Assembly: GCF_000316035.1 (NCBI RefSeq)
Contig: NZ_ANHX01000082.1
Location: 1-64,000 of the forward strand
DNA: 64,000 bases
Direction: 5' to 3'
DNA from: Paenibacillus sp. PAMC 26794
Lineage (GTDB): Bacteria > Bacillota > Bacilli > Paenibacillales > Paenibacillaceae
The notes beneath the pieces are model-generated. The model was given only the letters and a program-made list of their open reading frames with translations. It did not search any database and had not been told where the DNA came from. Of this stretch, positions 25,633 through 35,116 are shown one piece after another. Position 1 is the first letter of the stretch. Every line of letters begins with the position of its first letter. The position numbers and the translations under genes are program-made.

Positions 25633-26742
25633 TCGATCCAAACGTGAAGCATGACCTGCGTGAAATAGGCAAAAAACTAACAAACCTTAGGGGGTCTCTT
25701 TGACTTAGATCTGAAGCAAGAGATGATCGGCAACTTCGAAGTGAAGATGTCTGCCCCCGATTTCTGGGACGATAGTGACAAGGCGCAATCCGTAATCGCT
25801 GAGCTAAATGCGGTGAAGGGATCTGTGGATCAATACGCGAAGCTCCAACAGGATTATGATGATGCGGTGATGATGGTAGAACTGGCTGACGAGGAAGGCG
25901 ACGAAGACCTTGCTGCAGAGATCGGTAGAAGCGTCACAGCGATCGTGAGCAAGGTGGCAGAGTTCGAACTTCAGCTGCTCCTGGACCAGCCTTATGATAA
26001 GATGGATGCCATTCTAGAGCTTCATCCGGGGGCAGGTGGTACCGAGTCACAGGACTGGGGACAGATGTTACTCCGGATGTACACACGTTGGTCCGAGAAG
26101 CGTGGCTTCAAGGTTGAGGTACTGGATTATCTGCCAGGAGATGAGGCGGGGATCAAGAGCGTCACGCTATCGATCAAGGGGCACAATGCTTATGGTTATC
26201 TGAAAGCCGAGAAGGGTGTACACCGACTGGTGCGGATCTCTCCTTTTGACTCATCGGGCCGTAGGCATACTTCCTTCGTATCATGTGATGTGGTTCCTGA
26301 GATTGATGATACGATTGAATTGGACATTCGAACAGAGGATCTCAAGATTGATACCTACCGTGCGAGTGGCGCGGGTGGACAGCATATCAATACCACCGAC
26401 TCAGCCGTGCGGATTACCCACCTTCCGACAGGTGTAGTTGTAACGTGTCAGAATGAACGTTCACAGATCAAGAACCGTGAGCGGGCGATGAAGATGCTTC
26501 GTTCGAAATTGTATGAGCGTAAAAATGAAGAGCAAAAACAACAGCTGGATGAAATCCGAGGAGATCAATCGGATATTTCATGGGGTAGCCAGATTCGCTC
26601 CTATGTGTTCCATCCCTATAGTATGGTAAAGGATCACCGTACAAGCGTGGAGACAGGAAATACAGGAGCAGTAATGGACGGCGACCTCGATGCATTCATC
26701 GATGGTTATTTGCGTAGCCAGATTAAAGTAGAAACCGATTAA
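25629..26742 (+). CDS. prfB: Peptide chain release factor 2, programmed +1 frameshift
   Basis: RF2 releases peptides at UGA and UAA codons. The first 24 codons (25629-25700) end at an in-frame TGA (25701-25703) in the classic slippage site CTT-TGA-C, with an internal Shine-Dalgarno AGGGGG at 25689-25694. After a +1 shift, reading continues from 25702 to 26742, giving ~370 aa. The SPF stop-codon recognition motif ([15 protein letters not shown]) and the GGQ peptidyl-hydrolysis motif (GAGGQH) are intact. The frameshift is autoregulatory: low RF2 increases shifting. Not a sequencing error. A terminator follows at 26750-26805. Confidence 0.97.
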
Positions 26743-26749
26743 ACTAAGT

Positions 26750-26805
26750 TCCTGTATGGACCCATACGTGTAGGCGTATGCTGGTGTATACGGGAGCTTT
26801 TTTTT
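26750..26805 (+). terminator. Terminator of prfB
   Basis: Outer stem TCCTGTAT (26750-26757) with ATACGGGA (26788-26795), inner stem CATACG/CGTATG, then GC and eight T. Confidence 0.78.
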
Positions 26806-26829
26806 GAATAATTATATAGGATAGAAAAA

Positions 26830-27783
26830 ATGAGCGAACAACTGATCAGTCACATAAAAGGAGAGCACGAGAACATGCAACAACGATCACAATTTCATAA
26901 TAACCGCAAAAAGAGGTTAACCAGCCTCATTCCCCTTAATGGTCCATGGAGAAACGTCGTGGATACGGTATCTATCATTGTAGGCTCGTTTTTAATCGCA
27001 GTGGCCTTTAATTTATTTTTATTACCGAATCAGATCGCTTCGGGTGGAGTGTCCGGGTTATCGATCCTAGGCAAGGAGTGGCTCAATCTGGAGCCGGCAT
27101 ACACCCAATGGGCAATTAATATCCCACTTTTGATTGCGGGTTTCCTGCTCATTGGCAAGCAGTATGGTGTTCGCTCAGTATTGGGCAGCATTGTTCTGCC
27201 ACTGTTAGTCTATCTCACGAAGGATTGGGCCATTCCAACAACCAATCCGCTACTTGGTTCACTATATGGAGGAATTGGCGTTGGTCTCGGTATCGGAATT
27301 GTGTATCGAGGTAGAGGATCAACAGGTGGCATGAGCATTCTTGCCAGAATCGTACAGAAATACAGCGGACTTAGTTACTCATTGTGTGTAGTCATCATGG
27401 ATGCTACGGTTATTATTATGGCTGCATTTGTATTGTCATTGGAGCAGTCCCTCTATGCGCTGATTGGGTTGTATGTTACTGGTAAAGTGATCGATGCCGT
27501 TGAGATGGGCCTAGGCTTTTCCAAGGTGGCGTATATTATCTCCAACCAGACAGAAGCGATTAGCAAAGTGATTCTGGATGATCTGGATCGTGGATTAACG
27601 AAACTGGAAGCCAAAGGCGGTTACACTGACGATCAACGAACGGTACTGATGGTCGTGGTTGGGCAAAATGAGGTACCAAGACTTAAAGCGTTGATCCGGT
27701 CTGTGGACCCGGGAGCATTTGTTATTATCAGTAACGCGCATGAAGTGCTTGGTGAAGGTTTTAAGCGGGGAGAACATGTGTGA
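26830..27783 (+). CDS. YitT family membrane protein (DUF161/DUF2179)
   Basis: 317-aa integral membrane protein. About five hydrophobic segments lie between residues ~45 and ~220, and a soluble C-terminal DUF2179 domain spans ~225-317 (VLMVVVGQNEVPRLKALIRSVDP). A YitT paralogue (yvjA) sits near ftsEX-ctpB in B. subtilis, so this may be its counterpart displaced by insertions. Its transport role is unknown. An alternative start at 26875 has a better AAAGGAGA ribosome binding site at 11-base spacing and would drop 15 residues. Confidence 0.88.
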   Translation: MSEQLISHIKGEHENMQQRSQFHNNRKKRLTSLIPLNGPWRNVVDTVSIIVGSFLIAVAFNLFLLPNQIASGGVSGLSILGKEWLNLEPAYTQWAINIPLLIAGFLLIGKQYGVRSVLGSIVLPLLVYLTKDWAIPTTNPLLGSLYGGIGVGLGIGIVYRGRGSTGGMSILARIVQKYSGLSYSLCVVIMDATVIIMAAFVLSLEQSLYALIGLYVTGKVIDAVEMGLGFSKVAYIISNQTEAISKVILDDLDRGLTKLEAKGGYTDDQRTVLMVVVGQNEVPRLKALIRSVDPGAFVIISNAHEVLGEGFKRGEHV

Positions 27784-27837
27784 ACGGGTTGAAAACTAGT
27801 GAGTGAGCCGTGTAGGCTCATAAGAAATGACTTCATC

Positions 27838-27893
27838 AAAAAAAGCAGGCATATCCTTCTCCGAAATGGAGGTAGAGGATGTGCCTGCTTTTC
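27838..27893. terminator. Bidirectional terminator between YitT-family gene and cls
   Basis: Long near-perfect hairpin AAAAGCAGGC-AT-ATCCTTCTCC / GGAGGTAGAGGATGTGCCTGCTTTT, with A and T runs on both sides. Confidence 0.85.
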
Positions 27894-27910
27894 TACTATT
27901 ACTATAGATG

Positions 27911-29359
27911 CTACAGAATCGGAGATAACAGACGGGAAATGGCTTCTTTGAAGCGAATGATTAGACTGCGTTTTTGGTATTCATCGAGCGTCATTTCCCG
28001 CGATACATGCAGGTCGTGCTCAAAGGTTTGTACAAGTGCTGTCGCAATCGTTTCATCATACATAAAAGCATTAACCTCAAAGTTCAACCGGAAACTGCGG
28101 TAGTCGATATTGGCGGTTCCCACGGATGCAACCAAACTGTCAATGATAAGTGTTTTGGCATGAATGAAGCCATTATCATATATAAATACTTTGGCGCCAA
28201 CTTTCAGCAACTCACCAATATAAGATAGCGTAGCCCAATATACAAAGGCGTGGTCGGGTTTATTTGGAATCATGATGCGAACGTCAATGCCGGACAGACA
28301 CGCGAGACGAATAGCTTCGAATACACTGGCATCCGGGATAAAATAAGGCGTTTGAATCAGAATCGATTGTTTGGCTCCGTTAATCATCTTGAGATAGCTG
28401 TTCTTAATATGCTCCGTCTCTGCATCCGGTCCACTGGAGACAATCTGCATGGCAATCTTTCCTGTACCCTCGATATGAGGGAAATGCGCCGGAACATAAG
28501 GTGTGTCGTGTTGCTTGGACGCTTCATTCCAATCCAGAAGGAAACGGGTCTGCAGCGCATGAACAGCATTTCCTTGAATACGCAGATGTGTGTCGCGCCA
28601 GTAACCGAACTTCGAGTTCAAGCCGAGATACTCATCTCCGACATTAAACCCGCCCGTGTAGCCAAGGTTACCATCGATGATGACAATCTTACGGTGGTTC
28701 CGGTAGTTCATACGCAAGTTGATCAGACTGAATTTGGATGGGAAAAAGACTTCAACCAAACCGCCTGCTTCGCGCAATTCTTTGAAAAAGCGTTTTGATA
28801 CCCGCCGTGATCCGAGCGCGTCATACAGCAAACGAACTTTGATGCCTTCCCGCGCTTTGCGGATGAGTGCATCCCGGATTCTTTTGCCCAGACGGTCGCT
28901 TCTATAAATGTAGTATTGCACGTGCACGTGATCCTTAGCCGCTTCGATATCGTCCAAGAGCCGCTGGAATTTATCTGTTCCGTCCGTAATGATCTCGACC
29001 GCATTATCTTCCGTCACCAGAGCACCGTTCTGCTTCAGGTTCATATAGATCATGTCCTGGCTACTCTCGGTTGCTTGGTTGCGGAAGGGTGTGCGGTTAT
29101 CGTGCAATTGTGTGAGTTGGGCTTCAATACGTTCCTCTAGCCCGAGTTTCTTACGTTCTTTCCACTGGAAAAGCCGATATCGGGTCAGGTTCTGACCGGT
29201 TAAAAGATAAAGTACAAACCCAAACACCGGAATAAAGTTCAAGACAAGCAGCCAAGCCCAGGAAGCGCTGGCATCCTTCCGTTCGAAGAAAACGACTGCT
29301 GCTGCAAAAATAATATTCAGGCCCAGGAGCACAATAAGTAAAATGGCTTCGATATGCAC
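27911..29359 (-). CDS. cls: Cardiolipin synthase
   Basis: 482-aa phospholipase D superfamily membrane enzyme that condenses two phosphatidylglycerols into cardiolipin and glycerol. Two N-terminal membrane helices (residues ~1-60) are followed by two HKD motifs: NHRKIVIIDG (~223-232) and FIHAKTLIIDS (~400-410). It is transcribed away from the arginine cluster. Length and domain order are standard. Several paralogues are common in Bacillales. Confidence 0.95.
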   Translation of the reverse strand: MHIEAILLIVLLGLNIIFAAAVVFFERKDASASWAWLLVLNFIPVFGFVLYLLTGQNLTRYRLFQWKERKKLGLEERIEAQLTQLHDNRTPFRNQATESSQDMIYMNLKQNGALVTEDNAVEIITDGTDKFQRLLDDIEAAKDHVHVQYYIYRSDRLGKRIRDALIRKAREGIKVRLLYDALGSRRVSKRFFKELREAGGLVEVFFPSKFSLINLRMNYRNHRKIVIIDGNLGYTGGFNVGDEYLGLNSKFGYWRDTHLRIQGNAVHALQTRFLLDWNEASKQHDTPYVPAHFPHIEGTGKIAMQIVSSGPDAETEHIKNSYLKMINGAKQSILIQTPYFIPDASVFEAIRLACLSGIDVRIMIPNKPDHAFVYWATLSYIGELLKVGAKVFIYDNGFIHAKTLIIDSLVASVGTANIDYRSFRLNFEVNAFMYDETIATALVQTFEHDLHVSREMTLDEYQKRSLIIRFKEAISRLLSPIL

Positions 29360-29557
29360 TATAGTCCCCCACGTCTCATAATGACCATCATGAATCTATT
29401 CATATGTCTTTGATTAGCAGGTTAGTTATGAATGAGACCCTGATTGTAATGTTTCCTACTAATACGTATTTTAACAGATGTATACCTGTTCGTCCCGGAT
29501 GTTAAAAAAGATATGTTCGGATTGGATGGAAATCCATGTGAAATTGATGATAGAGTG

Positions 29558-29586
29558 TTGTATTTATATAACCAGAGTCGTATAAT
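29558..29586 (+). promoter_or_regulatory. Promoter of the arginine cluster
   Basis: TTGTAT (29558-29563), a 17-base spacer and TATAAT (29581-29586), about 100 bases before argC. A near-palindrome GTATAATAATAC overlaps the -10, and ATATGCATAT lies just after it. Both are AT-rich and could be ArgR boxes, but neither matches the consensus well. In the rest of the cls-argC spacer (29360-29557) I see nothing else. Confidence 0.55.
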
Positions 29587-29689
29587 AATACACAAATATG
29601 CATATAAGCGACGGAATTGCTGTGTTCAAGTATCCTTCAGGCAAGGACATAGCACAAGTAGCGCATACATCGAGATTGGGGGAGCGAGA

Positions 29690-30739
29690 GTGAATAACAA
29701 ATTAAAAGTAGCAATCGTCGGTTCCACCGGCTACGGCGGGGTGGAGCTGATTCGTTTTTTCCAGAACCATCCGCAGGTTGAAATCACATCGGTGATCTCA
29801 TCATCGAGCAGTGGTGAGTCCATCGCAGATGGATTTCCGCATTTGACGGACGTGATTCACAGGCCACTCGACGGTGTAGATCCGGCTGAAATTGCGAGTC
29901 GTGCGGATCTGGTATTCACAGCGACCCCGTCCGGCGTAAGTGCAAAGCTCGTACCAAGCCTGCTGGCAGCAGGCCTTAAGGTGATTGACCTGTCTGGCGA
30001 TTTCAGACTTAAGGATGGAACGGTGTACGAAGAGTGGTATAAACATCCGGCGCCTTCAGCTGCTTTGCTGGAACAAGCGGTATACGGCATGGCTGAGGTG
30101 TATGGCGAAGAAGTGAAGGGACAGAATTTTATATCCAACCCAGGCTGTTATCCAACGGCTACACTTCTTGGACTGATCCCTGCTGTAGAGGCAGGCTGGA
30201 TTGACCCTTCCACTATTATTATTGATGCTAAATCAGGCGTATCCGGAGCGGGACGCGGAACAAGTCTGACAAACCATTATGCAGAGATGAATGAGAATTT
30301 AAAAGCCTATAAACTTAATAAACATCAACATATTCCCGAGATCGAACAAGTGCTTGGCAGTATAACGGGAACGCCTGTTACGGTTACCTTCACAACACAT
30401 CTGGTGCCAATGACACGTGGAATCATGAGTACGATGTATGCAAAACTTGTTGGGGAACACAGCGACCGGGAGATCGTAGATTTGTACCGCAAATATTATG
30501 AGAACAGACCTTTCGTACGTGTACGTGAACCGGGTATCTGGCCTTCTACCAAGGAAGTGTACGGATCCAACTATTGTGATATCGGATTTGCGGTAGATCC
30601 TCGCACAGGGCGTTTGACGATTATTTCGGTCATCGACAACCTGGTGAAGGGTGCGTCCGGGCAAGCGATTCAAAATATGAACCTGATGATGGGATGGGAG
30701 GAGAACCTCGGGCTGAACATGACACCGGTATATCCATAA
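29690..30739 (+). CDS. argC: N-acetyl-gamma-glutamyl-phosphate reductase
   Basis: 349-aa NADPH-dependent enzyme, third step of arginine synthesis. The N-terminal Rossmann segment (VAIVGSTGYGG) and the catalytic cysteine in SNPGCYPTA (~Cys147) are visible. The GTG at 29690 follows GGGGGAG with correct spacing and aligns with the family start; the frame is open further upstream to 29513 but with unrelated residues. It is the first gene of argCJBDFGH. Confidence 0.96.
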   Translation: MNNKLKVAIVGSTGYGGVELIRFFQNHPQVEITSVISSSSSGESIADGFPHLTDVIHRPLDGVDPAEIASRADLVFTATPSGVSAKLVPSLLAAGLKVIDLSGDFRLKDGTVYEEWYKHPAPSAALLEQAVYGMAEVYGEEVKGQNFISNPGCYPTATLLGLIPAVEAGWIDPSTIIIDAKSGVSGAGRGTSLTNHYAEMNENLKAYKLNKHQHIPEIEQVLGSITGTPVTVTFTTHLVPMTRGIMSTMYAKLVGEHSDREIVDLYRKYYENRPFVRVREPGIWPSTKEVYGSNYCDIGFAVDPRTGRLTIISVIDNLVKGASGQAIQNMNLMMGWEENLGLNMTPVYP

Positions 30740-30870
30740 GGGATTGGAATTCAAGAGGAGCACCGAACATTTGGTGTAAAAGTGCTCTCTCAGAGTCACT
30801 TAGGGAGATATGGGATCAGGTTAAGCAGGCGATCATCAGCATATAGCTGAACGCATACGGGGGATATGAT

Positions 30871-32109
30871 ATGGGAACGAATGTGGAGCAACATACTTTT
30901 ACCGTGGTTGAGAACGGAACAATTGTAACCCCTGGGGGATTCACTGCTGGTGGACTTCACTGCGGATTGAAAAAAACATCTCGCAATGACATCGGAGCGA
31001 TTCGATGTGATGTACCGGCTACAGCTGCTGCTGTATACACAACGAACGTGTTTCAGGCAGCACCACTCAAAGTAACGCGCGAAAGCTTGAGCAATGGACG
31101 CCTTCAAGCTGTTATCGTTAACAGTGGTAATGCCAATGCATGTACAGGGCAACAAGGTGAAGAGGATGCTTATGCGATGCGTTCGGCTGCTGCGCGTGAG
31201 TTGGGTGTGGCGGAAGAGGACGTGGCTGTGGCATCCACAGGTGTCATTGGGGAATTGCTCAAGATGGATGCTGTACATTCAGGCATCACCGGACTTCCAG
31301 CGCATATGGGCAAGGAGTCGAATGAGGCGGAGCAATTTTCACAAGCGATTCTGACAACGGATTTGGTGAAAAAGGAAGCCTGCGTCTCCGTTATGGTTAA
31401 CGGCAAGACGGTAACAATTGCAGGTGCCGCCAAAGGCTCGGGTATGATTCATCCGAATATGGCGACAATGCTCGCTTTTATGACCTCTGACGCGGTCATT
31501 GGTGCAGAAGCGTTGCAGCGCCTGCTGCGCCAGGCTACGAATCATACATTCAACATGATTACCGTAGATGGGGATACAAGTACAAATGACATGCTGGTAG
31601 CCATGTCCAGTGGTTATGCAGGCAATGAAGAGCTGACGATGGAGCACCCGGATTGGGACGCTTTTGCAGCCGGCTTCACCTATGTATGCCAAGTGTTGGC
31701 CAAAGCCATTGCTCGAGATGGTGAAGGAGCAACCAAGCTGGTCGAGGTAGAAGTTACAGGAGCAGTAAGTGATGAGTCCGCGCAAGCAATCGCGAAAACT
31801 GTCATCGGTTCGAGTCTTGTGAAATCAGCCATGTTTGGCGCTGATGCCAACTGGGGACGGATTATTGCAGCCGTAGGGCGTGCAGGACAACCGGTGAACC
31901 CGGATACCGTGGATATTCGTTTGGGAGAGATCTCGGTACTCGCACAGTCTCGCCCAGTCGTGTTTGACGAAGAATTGGCATTGGCTTATTTGCAGACCGA
32001 TACAGTTCGCATTGTGGTGGATCTGCACCACGGCGAAGGAACGGCAACAGCCTGGGGCTGTGACCTGACGTATGACTACGTCCGAATTAACGCAGCATAC
32101 CGCACGTAA
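30871..32109 (+). CDS. argJ: ArgJ, glutamate N-acetyltransferase / amino-acid acetyltransferase
   Basis: 412-aa enzyme that recycles acetyl from N-acetylornithine to glutamate. The precursor self-cleaves before the nucleophilic threonine in the ATMLAF motif (KGSGMIHPNMATMLAF, ~Thr195). The 131-base argC-argJ spacer contains a GAGCAC/GTGCTC hairpin without a T tail. Whether it is mono- or bifunctional (also using acetyl-CoA) cannot be read from sequence; no argA is in the window. Confidence 0.96.
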   Translation: MGTNVEQHTFTVVENGTIVTPGGFTAGGLHCGLKKTSRNDIGAIRCDVPATAAAVYTTNVFQAAPLKVTRESLSNGRLQAVIVNSGNANACTGQQGEEDAYAMRSAAARELGVAEEDVAVASTGVIGELLKMDAVHSGITGLPAHMGKESNEAEQFSQAILTTDLVKKEACVSVMVNGKTVTIAGAAKGSGMIHPNMATMLAFMTSDAVIGAEALQRLLRQATNHTFNMITVDGDTSTNDMLVAMSSGYAGNEELTMEHPDWDAFAAGFTYVCQVLAKAIARDGEGATKLVEVEVTGAVSDESAQAIAKTVIGSSLVKSAMFGADANWGRIIAAVGRAGQPVNPDTVDIRLGEISVLAQSRPVVFDEELALAYLQTDTVRIVVDLHHGEGTATAWGCDLTYDYVRINAAYRT

Positions 32110-32135
32110 TATTTTGCATTTAGTTTTAATAATCT

Positions 32136-32166
32136 AGCAGCTTCATGATTGAAAAGCTGCTTTGTA
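32136..32166 (+). terminator. Weak terminator after argJ
   Basis: AGCAGCTT (32136-32143) / AAGCTGCT (32154-32161) 8-bp stem followed by TTGT, a poor T tail. Confidence 0.5.
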
Positions 32167-32245
32167 AAAATATGTAGAACATCTATAAGGATTAAACTTT
32201 TGAGTTTGATCATTGACGGGGATAGTGAAAAAGTCGGAATCGATT

Positions 32246-32366
32246 CTGAAGAAGCGAAGCGTGCGCCTAAAAGCTTTCTGAAAGAAAGCTGCATCGGAAG
32301 CATAAGCTGTCTCTGGGTTTTCCCTTTAAATAAGGGAATCAAAAAAACCTGGAGACAACAGCGATC
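32246..32366 (+). repeat. Structured dispersed repeat, copy 1 (argJ-argB spacer)
   Basis: The block begins CTGAAGAAGCGAAGCGTGCG and ends with ACAGCGATC. The core folds as TGTCTC/GAGACA (32308-32313, 32352-32357), GGTTTT/AAAACC and CCCTT/AAGGG with a TAAAT loop. A 38-base insert with its own AGCTTTC/GAAAGCT hairpin distinguishes it from copy 2. It occupies the argJ-argB gap, which otherwise holds the weak terminator and the argB promoter. Confidence 0.75.
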
Positions 32367-32412
32367 AAAAGAACGATCCGAATTTGTAACGGCTAGACCC
32401 GTCTAACATGGA

Positions 32413-32440
32413 TTTACTTAAGTGTTAAGCCTTTTATAAT
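32413..32440 (+). promoter_or_regulatory. Candidate promoter of argB
   Basis: TTTACT (32413-32418), a 16-base spacer and a perfect TATAAT (32435-32440), 25 bases before the argB ATG. This suggests argB can be expressed independently of argCJ. Confidence 0.5.
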
Positions 32441-32465
32441 ATTTGAACGAAAGGAGCTTGCCCTC

Positions 32466-33305
32466 ATGAATTCAACAATGCCAAACGAGAGTACCGCTAC
32501 GGAAGCGAGCACAGAGAAACAGATGTTTGTCATGAAATGTGGAGGCAGCACGCTGGCAGCATTGCCTGAGTCTTTCTTTGCGGATCTACGTGACTTGCAG
32601 TCCCAGGGTACACAGCCAGTTATCGTGCATGGTGGAGGTCCTGCGATCTCGGATAACCTGGCGAAGCTTGGTATCGAAACCGAATTCGTTAATGGCTTGC
32701 GCAAAACGACTGAACCTGTGCTGGACGTAGTGGAGATGGTGCTCGCTGGAAGTATCAACAAACAGATCGTGCGCCTGATTCAGCGTGTGGGCGGTCGTGC
32801 ACTCGGCTTGTCTGGCGTGGACGGGGGCCTGATCCAGGCTAAACCTGTTACAAACCACGCAGAGATCGGTTGGGTAGGCGATGTCACTGGTGTGAACGCA
32901 GAGATTATCCAAGGCATCGTGAACATGGGATACATGCCGGTTATCGCACCAGTTGGTGTAGATGCAACGGGACAACGCTATAACATAAATGCAGATACAG
33001 CTGCCGGTGCAGTGGCGTCTCATCTCGGCGTAAGTCGGATGATTGTCGTGACCGACGTTCCAGGCATCATGAAGAACGTAGGCGGCGAGAAAAAAGTACT
33101 GCCATCCGTATCTGTACAAGAGATTGAGGACATGATCCAGACCGGAGAAATCTATGGTGGCATGATTCCCAAAGTGCGTGCAGCAATCGCATGTATTCAT
33201 GGTCAAGTACGTGAGGTCGTCATCGTAGACGGCAGCGAACCCCAAATCCTGAGCCGAGTGCTCGGCGGAGAAATCATCGGAACAAGAATCATCCGTATGC
33301 AATAA
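32466..33305 (+). CDS. argB: Acetylglutamate kinase
   Basis: 279-aa amino-acid kinase family enzyme phosphorylating N-acetylglutamate, second step of the pathway. Glycine-rich MKCGGSTLA and VHGGGPAIS motifs are present, with the C-terminal ATP-binding region GGMIPKVRAA. AAAGGAG precedes the ATG. The N-terminus has an extra ~20 residues (NSTMPNESTATEAST), as in some Bacillales homologues. A terminator follows at 33332-33371. Confidence 0.96.
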   Translation: MNSTMPNESTATEASTEKQMFVMKCGGSTLAALPESFFADLRDLQSQGTQPVIVHGGGPAISDNLAKLGIETEFVNGLRKTTEPVLDVVEMVLAGSINKQIVRLIQRVGGRALGLSGVDGGLIQAKPVTNHAEIGWVGDVTGVNAEIIQGIVNMGYMPVIAPVGVDATGQRYNINADTAAGAVASHLGVSRMIVVTDVPGIMKNVGGEKKVLPSVSVQEIEDMIQTGEIYGGMIPKVRAAIACIHGQVREVVIVDGSEPQILSRVLGGEIIGTRIIRMQ

Positions 33306-33331
33306 TTTGCTCGATACGCTAGGGTCTGAAT

Positions 33332-33371
33332 AGCCGTATATTATATAAAAAAATATGTGCACGGCTTTTTT
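33332..33371 (+). terminator. Terminator after argB
   Basis: AGCCGT (33332-33337) / ACGGCT (33361-33366) with further A-T pairing inside, then six T. Confidence 0.75.
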
Positions 33372-33461
33372 ATATAAGAAATCTAATATTACACACACAA
33401 TAACGTAGGGTGCAGAACCAATCTGAAGAATAAAAATGCATAACGGAGAGGACAGAAATAA

Positions 33462-33573
33462 CCTGAAGAAGCGGAGCGTGCGCCTTTATCACAGGATTTT
33501 CCCCATTGAAGGGGAATAAAAAAAATCCAGGGATAACAGCGATCGGAAGGTTGTTCTGTCATCGAAGTGGAAG
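33462..33573 (+). repeat. Structured dispersed repeat, copy 2 (argB-argD spacer)
   Basis: It shares with copy 1 the 5' block (CCTGAAGAAGCGGAGCGTGC...) and the hairpin plan, but with compensatory changes: TTATC/GATAA (33486-33490, 33532-33536), GGATTTT/AAAATCC (33494-33500, 33522-33528), CCCC/GGGG with an ATTGAA loop. It continues into a block AGCGATCGGAAGGTTGTTCT... that recurs near 39.05 kb. A TATAAT at 33635-33640 follows and may be the argD -10. Confidence 0.75.
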
Positions 33574-33669
33574 TATGCATACGTTCGAAAGATATTTCTG
33601 CAATCGGGTGGTCTAGTGTAAATCAGGGTTCTTATATAATTGCTCGTGCACCAACCAATAAGGAGTGAT

Positions 33670-34929
33670 ATGGTCATGGCAAAAGGCAACGAACAGCCAG
33701 GTTCTGGCACAGCGGTAGCGGGCGCAACAGCAACAGGTGCAGCGGCACAGACGGAAAGCTCGCTTTTCCAAACGTATGCGCGTTATCCAATCAGTCTGGT
33801 CAAAGGTAAAGGCAGCTGGTTGTGGGATGATCAGGGTAACCGTTATCTCGATTTCATGTGCGGTCTCGCTGTAACTAGCCTGGGCCATGCACCGGAGAAA
33901 GTCGGAGCCAAGCTGAAAGCTCAGATTGATGAGCTGTGGCATGTGTCCAACCTGTTCCAGATTCCAGGCCAGGAGAAAGCAGCAGCATTGTTGACAGCCA
34001 ATACGTGTGCTGACGCAGTGTTTTTCTGTAACAGTGGTGCCGAAGCGAACGAAGCAGCTATTAAAGTCGCACGTCGTTATCACCAGAAGGTGAAAGGCAC
34101 AGATCGCTATGAAGTGATCACATTTGCCCAGTCCTTTCATGGACGGACACTCGCTACATTGACAGCAACCGGACAGGATAAGGTGAAAGAAGGATTTTTA
34201 CCATTGCCAGCGGGATTTGTAACTGTACCTTTGCATGATATCCCTGCACTTGAAGCAGCAATTGGACCCAACACAGCAGCTATTATGCTGGAAATGGTTC
34301 AGGCCGAGGGTGGTGTATATCCGGTTGAGCCGGAATTCGTCAAACATGTACGGAAATTGTGTGGCGAGCACGGGTTGTTGCTCATTGTCGATGAAGTACA
34401 AACGGGAATGGGACGTACAGGCAAACTGTTCGCGCACGAACATTATGGTATTGAGCCAGACGTGTTCACCGTTGCCAAAGGTATCGGCAGTGGTTTCCCT
34501 GTAGGCGCGATGCTGGGTAAAGGTTTCCTGCGGGATGCGTTCACACCAGGTAGCCATGCGACGACATTTGGAGGAACACCACTTGCTTCATCCGTTGTAA
34601 TCGCAACAATCGAAACGATGCTGGAAGATCGCTTGCCAGAGCGTGCAGCGGAGATGGGCGAATACCTGATGAGCTCCCTGCGGAATCGTTTGGCGGGTAA
34701 CTCCTTTGTGAAGGAAGTTCGTGGTTTGGGATTGTTGGTCGGTATTGAATGTGCTGAGCCGGTAGGTGATATTGTGCTTGCTGGGCAAAAACGCGGTATC
34801 TTGTTCGTCTCTGCAGGACCGAATGTGATTCGTTTGCTTCCGAACCTGTATGTGAGTAAAGAAGAGATCGACGAGGCCGTATCTCTGGTAGGCACATTGA
34901 TCGAAGAGCACGTAGCGGCGAAAGCCTAA
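33670..34929 (+). CDS. argD: Acetylornithine aminotransferase
   Basis: 419-aa class III PLP-dependent aminotransferase making N-acetylornithine. VDEVQTGMGRTGK precedes the PLP lysine in TVAKGIGSGFP (~Lys275). AAGGAG at 33659-33664 could serve the ATG at 33670 or the one at 33676; the upstream-open frame to 33640 lacks a site. The first ~30 residues (Ala/Gly/Thr-rich) are extra relative to the core family. Confidence 0.95.
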   Translation: MVMAKGNEQPGSGTAVAGATATGAAAQTESSLFQTYARYPISLVKGKGSWLWDDQGNRYLDFMCGLAVTSLGHAPEKVGAKLKAQIDELWHVSNLFQIPGQEKAAALLTANTCADAVFFCNSGAEANEAAIKVARRYHQKVKGTDRYEVITFAQSFHGRTLATLTATGQDKVKEGFLPLPAGFVTVPLHDIPALEAAIGPNTAAIMLEMVQAEGGVYPVEPEFVKHVRKLCGEHGLLLIVDEVQTGMGRTGKLFAHEHYGIEPDVFTVAKGIGSGFPVGAMLGKGFLRDAFTPGSHATTFGGTPLASSVVIATIETMLEDRLPERAAEMGEYLMSSLRNRLAGNSFVKEVRGLGLLVGIECAEPVGDIVLAGQKRGILFVSAGPNVIRLLPNLYVSKEEIDEAVSLVGTLIEEHVAAKA

Positions 34930-35116
34930 CATAAAAATGAGAACCTTTCTGTCTCGGGGCCATTACCGGCCTCGAAGCAGAATGAGATGATGAATCCCTG
35001 TAGCCGCGCGGTGAACTTGCGGAAGATGAACTGGAGAAGCACCACGACATGATGTTAGTGTTGCTTTCTTCTGCCCATGCGGGTGCAGGGAACCGGAAAT
35101 AAGGAGGACATTATAC

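Noticed and set aside
25701-25703. In-frame stop in prfB as a pseudogene or sequencing error
   Set aside because: CTT-TGA-C with internal AGGGGG is the known programmed +1 frameshift site of RF2.
29385-29400. ATGAATCTATTCAT palindrome as an ArgR box
   Set aside because: Half-sites fit TGAAT/ATTCA but the spacing is two bases rather than four, and it lies far upstream of the argC promoter.
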